Shown: positions 48,801 to 63,800 of the stretch, in pieces
How positions within the stretch are numbered: the stretch's first letter is position 1
Layout of the letters: each line of letters begins with the position of its first letter
Assembly: GCA_905116865.2 (NCBI GenBank)
Contig: CAJHNH020007002.1
Location: 186,001-250,000, forward strand
Source of the DNA: Candidula unifasciata
Taxonomy: Eukaryota; Mollusca; Gastropoda; Stylommatophora; Geomitridae
Reading direction: 5' to 3'
DNA length: 64,000 bases
Notes under the pieces: generated by a model
What the model was told of the DNA's origin: nothing
The model's database searches: none
Seen by the model: only the letters and a program-made list of their open reading frames with translations
Made by a program: the position numbers and the translations under genes

Positions 48801-51800
48801 ATTTAAGACCTTGTACAGGACAACCACTGGTTGACTGTGAGTGATATTGCCCAACTGCACCTTCATTCACCAATGAATTTCAATAGGTTTCATCACTTCA
48901 CTGATCAAGAAATGGTTAAAAGACTAACTACTGCTCTTTGGTGCATGTAAAAAGTGGGGTGGCCATCTTTAAACTATCATTATGATGCCACCAGGTTTGT
49001 CTATACAATGATACATGTGCTTAACACTCTTGGCATCCTTAACAACAGTATTGATAGGTTACAATCTCATGGTTACTATAATTTCTACCACACTTTTAAA
49101 GTTTTCATTTAAAGTTCCCTAATACATTTAAGGTGTATTTTCTATATGGTGCTACATTCACATTTGTGTAGATCAGTTAGCACTTCCTGTAATATTTCCT
49201 GTTACCCATTTTACTCAACACAGAACCTCCTATTATTTTTCACCATTATTTGAGAAGTCTAGGCATTCTGTTAATTACCAAGAGATAAAAGCAGGTATGC
49301 AATAATTTGTTCTATATGAAAATTGTGTTTTTAGTCAAGTTTGAACCTGAGAATGTTGAATTATGAATTGACATCACAGCACTCAGGGCAATCCCATTGG
49401 CGCTCCGTCCCCATCTTCAGCAGCAAGTGAAGAGTTCCAGTTTCTGATGGAACCAGTAACTGTCTGATTGTACATCCGTCTCACCTCTCCCTAGAGTGTT
49501 GAGCATTGGCCAGATCCCCTGGTAACTCCCTGCAGCGCCATTCTCTTCAGACCATAATGATCTGTTTGTACCTCTATAATTCAGAGATGAATATTCTGTT
49601 CTTGTTACATGATTAGTCAGACAATTTTGGCAGCCCACCTGGATTTTTTCATGGCCCACAGGTTGAAGAACTGCTGTAAACAATTATATCACCATAAAGC
49701 CACATACTAAATATTTCTGTATTTGGACAGGTTTGGACTTCTCAATGGAAACTCCTCGGAAGCTTCAGTGCCTGTGCAAGTGAATGCATCAGGTGTCACG
49801 CTGCAGGATGCATATCAACAGTGCTGTCATGCAGCACCTCAGCTCTGCCGCTGGTTTTATAAGGAATTCCCCTCATCAGACTGCAGTTTATACACTCCTC
49901 CTTTCCTTGGTAGGTAGTGAAAAATCTCTTCTTCTTTTTCTTCTTCATCTTCTTCTTCTTCTTCTGCTTCTTTTTCTTCTTCTTCCTCTTGTTCTTCTTC
50001 TTTCTTTCTTTTTCTTTCTTCTTCTTCTTCTTCTTCTTCTTCTTCTTCTTCTTCTTCTTCTTCTTCTTCTTCTTCTTCTTCTTCTTTCCTTCTCCTTCTT
50101 CTTATTTTTCTTTTCTTTCTCCAGTTTCCTCAGAAAACTGGAGGGGCTGGGGTGGGGTGGGGGGAGGGGGGGGTTCTGTAGCTGTTGTTACTACTGATGG
50201 TGAGGATGCAGTTGCTATTGTTGTTAATTTTGATAATGATGGCTATGTTGTTGCTCCATTTATGCTTCTTGATAATGTTGATGATTGTGATGTTTCCCAT
50301 TTGGGCTCCAGAACCCTATGGGGGAAAAGAGAATAGATCCACTGCTCCACCTTTGCTCCCCCTAACAAGCATGTCAAAAAAGGCAACTAATTAAAGGTTT
50401 TTCATTTGAAGTCAGAGTGCATCTGCCTGAAAAGGGAGAAACCAACAATCTGCATACAAATAGGCCAGATTTTTACAATGAATGTGCATGCAAAACTCAA
50501 GTTCTAGAATAAGACCAAACTCTAGAAGCAGACGAACAGCCAGAACTTTCTGCCAGAGTTTACAGCCATTAAACACTATGAAGAAGTAGAAAATAATTGT
50601 TTTTATTGCCATGAGCATGTCACTAGAAAATTCATTATATAGATTTTCTGATTTGTGCTGCAGAAAATGAAACATCTATTTGTTTGTCAAGAAAGCTACA
50701 ACTATGCTGTTATTTCTTTAATCAGTCAATCATTTATTTCAGAGTTAATTCAAATCTTTTGAACACAGCTGGTTTGGATAGAATAAAAGCTGTGTTGATC
50801 AATTTTGCATTGTCATTTTATTTTGATTAAATCTGGCCTTTTCCAGGTAGCAGTTTTGGCAGAACTTACACTGTAACATTTGATAACAACAAGTACAGCT
50901 TTAATGGATTAGGGGACTTTGTTTTATTCAAATCAGGGTAGGTCAATTTGGTTTTATTCAAAAAAGTGTAGGTCACAGTTTACATATTACCATTCTTGAT
51001 GCATTAGGTTTCAGGCTAATGGGAGCTCTACTTGCCAGGTGGGAAGAGATCCATCTTGTTAAATACTTCCTTAAACTATAACAGGCCCAGCAAGCAGGCA
51101 GTGGATTAAATCCTGATCACAGAAACAATAAGAAAATAAATCTAGAGGTTAACCATGCAAGTGATAGAGGGAATATATGAGGCTGTAAATATCAGCATCT
51201 TCATAGCAAATAGCAAAGCTTGAACCCGATGACTCATCAAAACCTGACACTGAACTGCAGACCAGGACTACAGAAGAAGAACATTCTGTACTGACTGATT
51301 AATTCTTGACTTTGATTCATCATGATTATGATTTATGTTTTTAATAGAAATAATAATTTAAACAACAGTATCCTGTTCAACCCATCTGGGTTATAACTGG
51401 GATTTACAGATTTTTTTTGTCTCCTGTATGTATTAATTATATAAGACTGTAAAATATAGATTGTCACATTCAATATATTTTAAACGTACTTTCAAACAAT
51501 TATAGTATTTATACTGTATAGTCTTTCTTTGTGAAAATTAAAGGGATCTGTGATACCATTATTCAGTCTTAAGATATATTAACATTCTCATATGCGAATT
51601 CCTGTTCGTGTTAAGTACTGTTTAATCCTTCCCAGTAGTGCTCTAGAACCATCGACCCCCAGCATGTTTTCACTTGCGATATGCTTATTGCAGTGGATCA
51701 TGTATGTATTAAATGGAGTCCCTCGACATACAGAACAAAAGTCTTTTGCTATAGTGAAGTAAGCCATTCCAAGTTGCAGTCTCAGTAATTTCTTACTGCT

Positions 51801-54800
51801 AGATATTTTTAGTTCACCTGTTATTTGATATTTTCTAGTTGGAGCCTTAAACAATTTGTAGACATGTCTTCCCTTTAAGCTTCTCTTCTACATCCATATC
51901 CATTCTTCTGTTATTATTTTTTTAAATTATTGAATTAAAAATCATCCTTACTCATAGCTACATGAATTTTATTATTATTTGTTCCGCCTGTTTTTCATCA
52001 TGATTCATTCCTGATTATAAGTCGTCCTTGACATTGAAAAGGGGGACAAGATGATTTTCAGAATATTCTACAATTTTCTGGGAAAGGAAGGTGATCTTCT
52101 TCTTCTTACTGTTCACTGACTGTAAACTTTGGCAGAAAGTTCTGGTTGTTCATCCACTTCTAGACTTTAGACTTGTTCCAGAATGTGAGTGTTGTGTGCA
52201 CATTCAAATTAAAGATCTGACATTTGTATGCAGATGTTGGTTCCTTACCTCTTAGGCAGATCTCCCCCCCCCCCCCCCCAACTTCAAAGGAAGCCCCCAG
52301 CAGTGGGTCTATCCCCCCCCCCCCCCCCGGGAAACTAAAATGGGGAAAGAAGGTGATGAGACAAGAAGCCACCTTATATGTCATGGCCTATGATATTCTT
52401 CTTCATTTTGTGGTTTACAGCTAAGCTGAAATATATTCTCTAATTACTCTTCCATTTTCTGTTGGGTGTTTTTGGTTTCCCATTGGAGGATAGACTCCAG
52501 ACTGTGGCTATTCAACTGCTGGACAGTGGCCTGAATTAGGCCTGAGTGGCCTGAACAGTTGACCCGTTGTTGCCAGTTGTACTGTATTAATGATCTTTCT
52601 ATGCTGATTTTTCTGTTTTCTTTAACCCTGAGAAATAATGAGACTTTCTAGTTATACACAATTAGGTTTTGTTAGTGTGTGTCTTGTCCAGCGCCAAATA
52701 GATGGTGACAAGATACTAGTTGTCAATCTCCTTATTGACTTTTTATTCATTGGAATTATGTTTATAAAACCTTTTTGTCATATTCTCTTGAATGATATTT
52801 GGCTTTTATTTGTATGTCACTTTATCTCTTGTCTACAGAGAAATAGAAGTACAGATGAAAACACGAGTAAAAGCTGGCACAAACACAACATCAATAGAAG
52901 CCCTGGCTGTGAAAGTAAACAACAGCTTGTATTTTGTTGTCATTATTTTACTGTTCTTATAATTATTCGTAATGAGACTGTGAGGAGAATTCTGCTAACA
53001 GTTAGCATTCTGTTGTTGTTTTTATGTTGCTCTTTCCCCAGAATTATCTTTCCTTATTGTTGTTGTTTTTGCTAATTATTTTGTTGTAACTAATAGTGAC
53101 ACTGACCTTGGCTCTCAAGCTTAACTCTGTGAGTCTCAAGGAACGCATCATACATTCATAGGTTCCTACCTAGAAGCCCAATGAACGTAAGATGCACCGA
53201 TTTTATGACTCTTTTTACTACCCCCTGGGCCTGTAATGCTGTAAACCACCTGGGACTCAAAGAGTTAAATGGGTACTAGAAAATATCTGTGAATTAAATA
53301 TGGCAGACGTGATGTATGACACATCATTCATCAACGGCTCTTGCTCACTTCTCTCACAGTCACCATGGCGAAGAGATAAGTTGTCTAGCTTGAGCTCTAA
53401 AGTCCTGTATTTATTTGCAGACTTTCCCCATGTGGGTTATGGGCACCAATTGTAGGGAAATCAAGAATAGACCCACTGCCTTCCCAACAAGCATGTCGTA
53501 AGAGTCGACTATTTGGGAGGCTTTCTTCAAAGCTAAAATACATCTGCCAGAGACGCAAGGGACCAAAATCTGCATACAAATAAGTCAGATCTGTAAAGCG
53601 GATGTGCACACAACACTCAGGTTCTGGAACAAGACTAAAGTCCGGGAGATGGACAACGAACCAGAACTTTTCTCCAGAATTTACTGCCAGTGAACATAAA
53701 AAAAGTAGTTTACAGACTGCTTCAGTTTATTAGTTCAGTATTTTCCAAGATCTCGAAGATGGCTGCTGAAGCTGTGGATTTCATTGTTGCTTGTATTTGT
53801 TTCTATTTTAATTATTAGCTCATATATGTGCAAATAGAAGCCACTACAGCAGAGCGACAAGCAAATTTGTTTGCTGGTTAAAATCTAAATACAAAGAATT
53901 TTTTTTTTTAATTTGTCTAGGCACCCAGGTCGACCCAGTCTGAAATATGTACCAGGAAATATAATGGGAAGTAAAGGCAGCTGGTGTAATTTTGATCATA
54001 TCACGCACTGAATACTTGTTGATCTATATTAATATAAAGTTTGCCGGTAACATTAATGCACCTCAGAACATAAAAAAGTTCTTAATTTTTTTTTTTTAAA
54101 CTTTTATAAGTTTGACTTTGAGATTGCAGCCATTTTACAATGTTTTTCAATGAGATTAAATTAATGACTATAGTAAGTGTGTAAACTTAGTAAAGGGCCC
54201 CTTTTCACACCTTTAGGCCTATTGGGGATATAACATTAACAATCAAGTAAAAAAACATAACAGAATTAACACATAATAAAACATTACTTAGAAATACTTC
54301 ATGCGTGGCATTTTAAAAGGAAATACAGAATTAACACAATGCACATCAAAGGAACTAGTGAGTTAACAAATAAAAACATAGTAAAAGAAAAGAATGAATT
54401 GAGACATAACCAAAAAAAAGCAAAGATTACTAGAAAATCCTGTGTTAAATGTTTAAAAATAGTGTGAATGAAACAATAATAATGCTATATGTATTATTTG
54501 TTTCTTTGTATGAAGATAGCAGACAACACAAGCAGCTTTCAGATCTACGTGCAGGCATCTGTTCTTATGCAAAATTTTACAGCCAGTCCTGTAATGAGGC
54601 CAGATAATAATAGCTACTATCTTAATTCTAACACATCTGATTTCACACTCTGGCTTCCAAATGTCATTATCTCTGTAAGTATATTTTGAAAACTAATGTT
54701 CAGTAGTATATTTCATTGCCATTCATTAATTGTGTGTTGTTTGGTTCAACAATTGGCTAGTCTGTTGATTGGTTAACCGGTCGGTTACCTCGGTATCACC

Positions 54801-57800
54801 AGCTGGAATCAGTGATGAGTGTGAGGAAGGTCTCAAACCATGTGGTCTCACCAGGATTCGTTAACCGGTCGGTTACCTCGGTATCACCAGCTGGAATCAG
54901 TGATGAGTGTGAGGAAGGTCTCAAACCATGTGGTCTCACCAGGAAAGTCTTACTGTTCACCATTAAACCAACAATATGCACCTGAAGAGTTACTCCTTGG
55001 TCTCTGGGACAGAATGGCTCTAACTGTGTCAACCTACATCCCAAACTTGAGAAACAAAGAGCTGAGCCCAGTTTAGCTAAGAAGGCAGTCACATTGGAAC
55101 AACTCAACATGTTCTCACAGGCAGGACAGTTAGACAAGAATCTACACAGATTAGCAAAGCAGGCAACAAAGAATGGTGGAGCAGGTGTTTACATTAAACC
55201 ACTCTCAGTCATACAGGCTTTATAGTCAAAAACTACTGACACCACACTATAGAATCTAACAAAGGAACTACCTGTGTTGTCAACAAACAAAAAAAGGCAG
55301 AAACTCACCTGCAGTGGATTCTATCCCATTGTTAGTATCAAAGGTAATAAAAGCCCAAAGAAATCTGCAGCAAACCATAAATCTTTTCAGAAATCAAAAC
55401 CCTCATTAAGAGATTAAATTAATGACCAGAGATCACTGAAGAAGAAGAATATGGTCTCACCAAGACTGAAGAAGTTCCTCCAGCGGGAAGAAATGTTACC
55501 CTGGTTTAATTTTTTTTTTTTAGTGCAAAGACACAGACTATGGAGAGAGAACTGACCAGCCAGCTAAACAAACTCACAGAAAACAATCAAATCGTTTTCA
55601 GTGGATCCCGGCTCACTGCGGCATACCAGAGCAGACAGACTTGCAAAAAATGGAACAAAGGAGAAACAACGCACTCATGCATTGTCAATACCAGAAATCA
55701 GAACACTTATCAAGGGAAAATACAAGAAATTGTGGAGAGATCAAACTAACAGTAAACATCCACAAGACCCCATCAACAGACTCAACAGAAAGCATCATTC
55801 AACAGTATTCTGTCTATGAAATAGACACTGCAAGCTCAACTACCACATGCATAAAATAAAGATTGTACAGTCCCCACAGTGTGCCTGTCAAACAGGACCA
55901 CAAACACCTGAGCACATTATGCAGACCTGCCCACTCTACATACAACTTCAAAAAGACACCTGGCCTCAAGAGCAAAGTATGCATAGCAAGCTATGGGGAA
56001 CCATGAAGGACCTGCAGCTGACTTTCGAGTTCATAGAGGCAACCCACCTGATGATCTGTCAGATCTGAGTATATGAAACCGAACACAAAGAAGAAGAAGA
56101 CACCGACTGATAGATAAAAACAAAGATAGACAGACAGAGGTACAGACACAAAGAGAGACAAATAGATAAGGAGACATAGTTAAAGGCACAAGAGTGGCAG
56201 AGACAGAGATGCAGATGGAGATACAGAAAGATGGACTGAGCAACACAAGTGGAAACACAAAGAAAGAGATGGAGTGATAGAAACACTGGCAGAATAACAA
56301 AAGATACAGAGACATAGACACACAGATGAAGATCATAGACTTGGAGAGATACAGATAAAAACACGTTCAGCTTGTCGCCAAATAAAGACATAGACAAGTT
56401 CTGCAACACATCTTGAACACTGTCATTAGAAACTACTGATTTATCAATTTAAGAATCGACATCATAGCACACTGGGCATATCCATAGATGCTCCGTCTCA
56501 TGCATCAAATGATGAAAGGTGTAGATGCTAACTGTTCTCGTAACACTCTGATCTCTTCCTCTCATCCTTCCCTCCTTGCCAGATCCACACTTGTGTCCCC
56601 AGATTTTAACCAATGCAATTATTACCTTCCTTCAGTTTGTTCTGTTCTATTCCATAAATGACACACATGAGTGATTCTATCCCATATTTGATTTGATTCT
56701 GCAGGTGACACGCATGAATGAGTCTCTCTCATGCAGTATCAAAGTTAAAAAAGATTCAAGCAGTCTAGGTCTTCTGGGCTCTCCAGATGGCAATTCTGCA
56801 AATGACTTTAGGTTTAAAAATGGAACTTTGTTGGATCACACTGCAGACAAACTGAATATTAGTATCATCAATGAATTTGTCCTTTCATGTAAGTGACACT
56901 TTTTTTAATGAATGCATTTTCTACATATCTCGTCTTCCTAAAAATGAAAGACAAAAAAGAGATGAAGAAAAAGAAGAAGAAGAAGCAGGAGATGAAAGGA
57001 AGAAAAAGAGAGATGAAAGAAGTGCCTTTTAAAAGATGCATATTTCATCATATCAACCCGTGAAGTCTTAAAACTGAACGACTACACAGAGCAAAGTTGG
57101 TCCTGTTTTTTCCTATGGACATGTGGGCTGATAGAAAACACAGACGAAGGATGCTTGAAGACTTCCATATTTTATCAGTTGTGTTCTGTTTTTTAGCCCA
57201 CTGAAAACTTTAAACTTCTTTTTCTTAACATTCACTGGTGGAAAGTTCTGATTGTTCGTCCACTTTTGGACTGCAGCCTTGTTCCAGAACTTGAATTTTG
57301 CTTGCACATCCATTCTACAAATCTGGCTTACTTGTATGCAGACTACTAGTCCCTCATCTCTCAGGCAGATGTGCTTCAATTTAGGAGGGAAAACCCCTTA
57401 TTAGTGGCCTTTTACAATCTGCTTGTTAGGGAGGAAGTGGGTCTATTCTTTCCCCCCAGAATGGGTCCTGGAACCCACATGGAGACGTGAAAGAAACAAC
57501 AAACCCTTGCAGCTGTATAGGAGTCTCAACAGGCCTCCATTGCAGTATTATATTACTTATCAAGTCCTTTGCAGAACTTGGTACCTTTCCCTCTTTCCAT
57601 AGAATGTTTTATTGTGCTATAGGAATGTATGGGAATCCAAAACCCAAGGGGATGACAAGCGTCCAGTTAAGGCCTGAGATGAAGATCCTCCTCTATCACA
57701 AAGCCTAGGCTGTATTATAGAGACCATATGTTGCCCAAGCAGCATGATCCCTCCCTCAGCAGATTCCTCCCTCATTATGATCCCTCGCTTATTATGATCC

Positions 57801-60800
57801 CTCCCTCAGCATGATCCCTCCTCATTATGACCCCTCCCTCATTATCATCCCTCCCTCATTATGATCCCTCCCTCATTATGATCCCTCCCTCATTATGATC
57901 CCTCCCTCAGCAGATCTCTCCCTCATTATGATCTCTCCCTCATTATGATCCCTCGCTTATTATGATCCCTCCCCATTATGACCCCTCCCCCAGCATGACC
58001 CCTCCCTCATTATGATCCCTCCCTCATTACGATCCCTCCCTCATTATGATCCCTCCCCAGCATGATCCCTCCCTCATTATGATTCCTCCCTCATTATGAC
58101 CCCCCCCCCTCAGAATGATCCTCTCCCTCAGCATGATCCCTCCTTTAGCATGATCCCTCCCTCATTATGATCCCTCCCTCATTATGATCCCTCCCCCAGC
58201 ATGATTCCCTCCCTCATTATGATCCCTCCCTCATTATGATCCCTCCCTCAGCATGATTCCCTCCCTCGGCATGTCTCATTAACTCCAAAGAAAAGGTGCC
58301 AAGGTTATGCCATGTTTGCGGAACATTGCCCTCAGAATGGGGCACTGGAAAAACTGTCAGTCCATTGCTACAAGTTATTGTGTCCTTTGTCCACCTGCAA
58401 GCTGGCTAACCAATGGTGTTTTTTTCTTCTTCAAAGGAAGTTTAATTCAATTATTGTTAGCACCAGCAAACATCCAGAACAACATGGCTTCAAGTGGTGT
58501 CATAATTTGAACAGTACAAACGAGACAGAGCATAGATAATTTTCATGAACTCTGCATCTGAAAAGATATCAAACCAAATGAAAGGTAGAGCCATCAGCTT
58601 CACAATATCACAAACAACAAGAACAACATCAGCACATATGTGAATCTACAATACCACAAATATGAGCAAGAATACAGAAAATCACATAACTGACATGTCT
58701 CTGAGAGGAATCACATGCGTTCATCAAAAGATGTAATTGCGCTGTGCCTATTTACAGCATGGCTGCGATATTTGTGCCTTTCTGCCCGCTCACCTGACTG
58801 ACTTTAGTAGGCATTTGTTGACAGGGTTAGCCTTCCCAGTGGAATCACATACTGATTCTTTATAATTTCTTCTAATTTGCCAATAAAGTTGATTTACAAA
58901 ATGTGGACACAAACAATACATTGCACAATTTATTGCCTGGCATATTTCACTGTATCCTGTCAGATGCATTACTACAGAGTTACATCAACATATTATTTAG
59001 CACAAATCACATTGTCTGGTTACATTATACATCTCTCTGCCAGAAATTCAAGACTGGCCATGTAATTACAGTGACAGTTTTTAATTTATCACATGAGCTT
59101 TTTGTTTACACATAATTTTGATGCTATTTGACTCACCATTATCGCCAACTTTCAACAGGGCAAGTTCATAATGCAAACGAGTCCCTGTTTGATAATCCGA
59201 GTCTACCCGCAAATGAGACGGCAAATACAACCGCAACATTTACACCAACGCTGGTGCCAGCAAATGTCACTCTTGCTCTGAGTTCATTAAACGAGAGTGT
59301 GGCTGCAGCGGTATGTATGTTTTGTTGTCTTCATAACATCATCATTGTCATCATCATCATGTTGCAGATCTTTTGCAGAAAAAAATAGAATAGACCCACT
59401 GCCCCCTAACGAGCACGTTGTAAGAGTCAACTAAATAGGGATGTTTCTTTCAAAGAGTGCATCTGCCTGACAGGTGGGAAACCAACATTCTGCATACATA
59501 TAAGACAAATCTGTCAAATGGATGTGTCTGCAAAACTCAGTTCTGGAATAAGACTTAAGTCTAGAGTGGATAAACAACCAGAACTATCAGCCAGAGTTTA
59601 CCTCGGGTGAAGGTGAAGAAGGAAAAAGAAGGATTGAAGGAGTCACCACTAACAGGTTTAAAGGTGTACATTACAGCATATCACTAAACAAGCACGTCTT
59701 GGCTGGGCTATCTGTCATCTGTTTTAATACAACCTCTTGTGGCACAAAGTAGATAACTGAAGAAAAGAGAAAAGAAAACTGAAACTCTAAACTGTTTTTT
59801 TTTTTTTTTTTTTTTTTTATCAACCAGGTCAAAGAACTATGTGGAGAAGAGCTCTTCTGTGTTCAGGAGTACCTTACCAGCAATAGTAATATATCTGCCT
59901 CTGTGGTTCTTCAGCAAGCAAACAGTATCTCCGACTCTAAGCCAAAGCCATGTAAGTATTTCATCAGTCATTACATTTGTGGAGATCTTAAACTGTCAAC
60001 AATTATTTTTTGCCGAGACCTCACATAGTAATCTTTTATTGTGTGAGCCGAAGGTTTTGTTTTTTGACCCGAAGATTTTGGGTTCAAAAATGTGTTATTT
60101 TTGAAGATCTCAAATTTAAAAATATATCAAAGCAATGTTTCCTCGTTGTAAATTTGAACAAAGAAGACACAAACAATAGATTGCACAATTTATTGCCTGG
60201 CATATTTCACTGTATCTCGTAAGGTGCACACTACAGTAACAGTTACATAAATCAAGCAAATAAGTGAGTTCTTTATAACTGAAGTACAATTTCAACAATG
60301 AAGTACAATTTCAACAATGATCAACACATAATTGCCTGTTTTTACCAGGGCAGCCGTAAAGATAAAAACCATCTCTTTCTGTATACAGAGTTCCGGGCGC
60401 AGGTGATGAATCGCAGAAGCTTCGAGAAATCTTAGTGTTCTGCCATTGGTTGACGTATGAAGGATTTGAAATGCATTGTTTTTAGTTACCATGTGTCCAG
60501 ATTTTAGAAGATAACGTGCTTTTGCAGAGGGGTGATCTTTGCGGCTAGTATTCTCATTTTGAATATTATTTTGCATAGCTTTTTTTTCGCTGAGCACATT
60601 CCATTCTCTCAGGACCGTAATGATCCATCTGTGCCTCCTCTGTTCAATCACTTCCAAAGGGCCCTCCTGCCTGACAGGCAAGGAACCAACAGTCTGCATA
60701 CAAATAAGCCAAATCTGTAAAATGGATATGTGTATGCAAAACTCAGGTTCTGGAATAAGACTAAAGACTAAAGTAGATAAACATCCAGCTTGTCATACAT

Positions 60801-63800
60801 CACTTCACCACCAAGCGGTGCAGAACTGGCCAGTCTATCTGCCTGCTCATTTCACAACACACCGGCAAACCCTGGAAAAAATCTCTAAAGGATGCTAACT
60901 ATCCTGGACCTCTGAAGTGATACTTGCTACTCTGCACAGAGCATGCCTGTCTCTACATTTCTCAACATGCTCTGCGAATCAGTTACAATCATTTGTTGGC
61001 TGGTTTTAGTAGGCAACTTTACAGTGAGTAGTTTGCTTTGCTTTCTTTATCCCCTCTAAAATTTGATTTCCAATATCAGTGGCCAGATAAACAAGTCTCC
61101 TCTTAATGTTGGTGTCCAAAAGCAGTATAACTTCCAGCTCTTTAGTGTCAGCATCATCATCATGTCGCAAGTCTTTTGCAGAAAATGTATCCCATCATGG
61201 CTTGCCAGAAATCCGCTCTACCCATTGCCTATATATCTATGTATATATATATATAGATATATATATTCCTCTTCTTCTTCTTTCGTTCGCTGGATTATCT
61301 ATATCTGGAAGTCTGTCTCTAGTTTGAACTTCACTGTCTTCTGTAATTCAGTCAACGCGCGCACACACACATGCACACACACACAGAAAGAAGGAGAGAG
61401 ATGCGTAAATTTGATAACTACTAAGCTTTTCTCATTACCTTAGTTCAATGTTTATAATTTCAGCAGTGAATGCACCTACATTTGCAAACACAGAAAAAAG
61501 CCTTAGCATTATCAACAATGCTTCATCTCCATTTACGCTGCACCTCAAGGTTCAGAATGGCATGAATGTAACATTCAGTACTGACACCTCATTTTCAAAC
61601 ATTAGTGGTATTCAACTGGGTAAGTTATTTTCACAATTTTTGTTTAATAAGTAGTAATAAATACTTGAGGAAGCTGCAAATTTTAGTTCACGCCTGAGTG
61701 AGAAACACAAGCAGGTACCCCAGAAATACAATGGACCGATGACCATAAAGACATAGTTAATTCAATGGAATGATAATACTCAGGACTACCCATTGAATGC
61801 AGTGATGCCAGTTCTTGATTCACTCATCACACAAATTGTGGAAACAGTGAGCGGTGCCAAAATAAGAAAATGGACTGATGACATTAAAGACATTGTTAAT
61901 TCAGTGGAATGACAATACTAGGTACTACCCATTTAGTGCAGGAGCATTAACTTTACCTTCACATTACCCTTGACAGCAAAAGTGGAAGATGAGGATGAAG
62001 ATAAATGCATAGGTCTTTGAGAGGTAGGTGGGTACTTTGTTCACTCTGGGATTGCCCTCTGCAGGATCAACACCTCAAAGATGAGAATCCTACATACACA
62101 AATTCCAGAAGCCTTGATAGCTACATGGCAGTTATGTTGGTGCCCCTAAAGATTATGTAATAACTTGAAGTCCAGACTTGGCAGGGATGTAGATGATTGT
62201 TAACTGTTTGAGTGGGATAATCCCATGGAACATACAAAGCTACATTAACAATGAAATGAACTAGTGTTAAAAATTTTTTTTACAAATAAAAAAGAATTAG
62301 AAGTAGTCATTGCAGTAAAGCTTTTCAATTGATTTGTGATATAAGGTTTGATATCAAAAGAGTTAATATCCCATTATGTTTTCTATGGATGGTCTTGTGT
62401 TTATTCTTATGCTATTTGGCTTGACATCAAAAGAGTTAATATTCCATTATGTTTCCTATGGGTGGACGTGTTTATTCTTATGCTATATGGCTTGATATCA
62501 AAAGAGTTAATGTGCTATTATGTATTCTGTGGGTGGTCTTGTGCCTGTGTTTAATGATGATCATATGGGAGTTTCTTGAAATATTTTTGTAAATTTTTCT
62601 GGAGAAAAACAGGGTGAGAGCGTGAAGATACTTATTACAAACACAAGAAGGAGACAGTTGTAATTGTTTAATCATGTTACAAAAAAAAGGATTTGATGTA
62701 ACCACAGAAAATATTTGTGGAAAGAGAGCTGGAGGAAGACAACTTGAGAAGATTCTTGACAGCCTTTTATTGTGGTACAGAGAGAGGTATCAGCAGCCGG
62801 ACTGATACTAGAGACTGCAGGTTATGGAGAGACATGATCATCCATGCCAGTCAGCCATACATTTGATGAAGATGCTGAGTGTTGCCAGATAAAATGTTAA
62901 TTCTGTGTGTAATATTTATTTTTCTCTGAATATTTTTTCAGAAAACGGCACATTTGCCTGGAACGTCAGTGCAGATTTGACGGAGCTACGAGGTTTGTCC
63001 TATCCCAGAAATTTGAAATTTTATGCAACAAATGAAGCTAACCTGTCAGCAGAATACGCTCCAGCTATCAGCTTGTGCCTCTGCGACCAGGCCAGTCAGT
63101 GTCCGGCAGCAGAAGTTCTAAATGACTTGATAACTCATTATACTTTTACAAGTGATAGCAATGCAGATGGTAAGTTGATATTACTCCTTCATTAATGTAT
63201 TTATCTTTTTTTTTTTAAAACTTGTAACACATAGGGTTATCCAGGGTGAAAAAGTACTGTTATATTCAGCCTGTTCTGTTGTAGGCAGTGAATCTTGGAA
63301 TGTGAGCAAACAAATTAAGAAGAGTTTGGAGGCTACTGAGATGTATTTGTTGAGAAGAATGTTGTAAATACCTTAGACTGCCAAAATAACTAACAATGAT
63401 TGCCTGGAAATGGCTAATGAACGTAGAACATTATATACAACAATTAGGAGACAAAGTTCTTTGGTCATGTGATGAGAAAAGAAGCACTGGAAAATATTGT
63501 GATGACTGGAAAGATTGCTGGTAGAAGAGGCAGACCAAGAGAAATGATAGTGGATGGATTGAGACAGTGGCATGGAGGAATATCATCAGAGAGATTGATT
63601 CAGAACACCAAAGACTGAAGTCTGTGGAGATGCATGAGCACCACCTACACCAGCTGGCCAGGCAATTGATGATGATGATGAGGGTGAAGACGCAAACCAT
63701 TTGCTTTTAGCTGTGAATGTCATGGTTATTTCATAGATTGCATTGTTTAGTTCATGAGTGAAATTTTCCAAGAGATTTTACTCTGGGATCATCACTGGAG

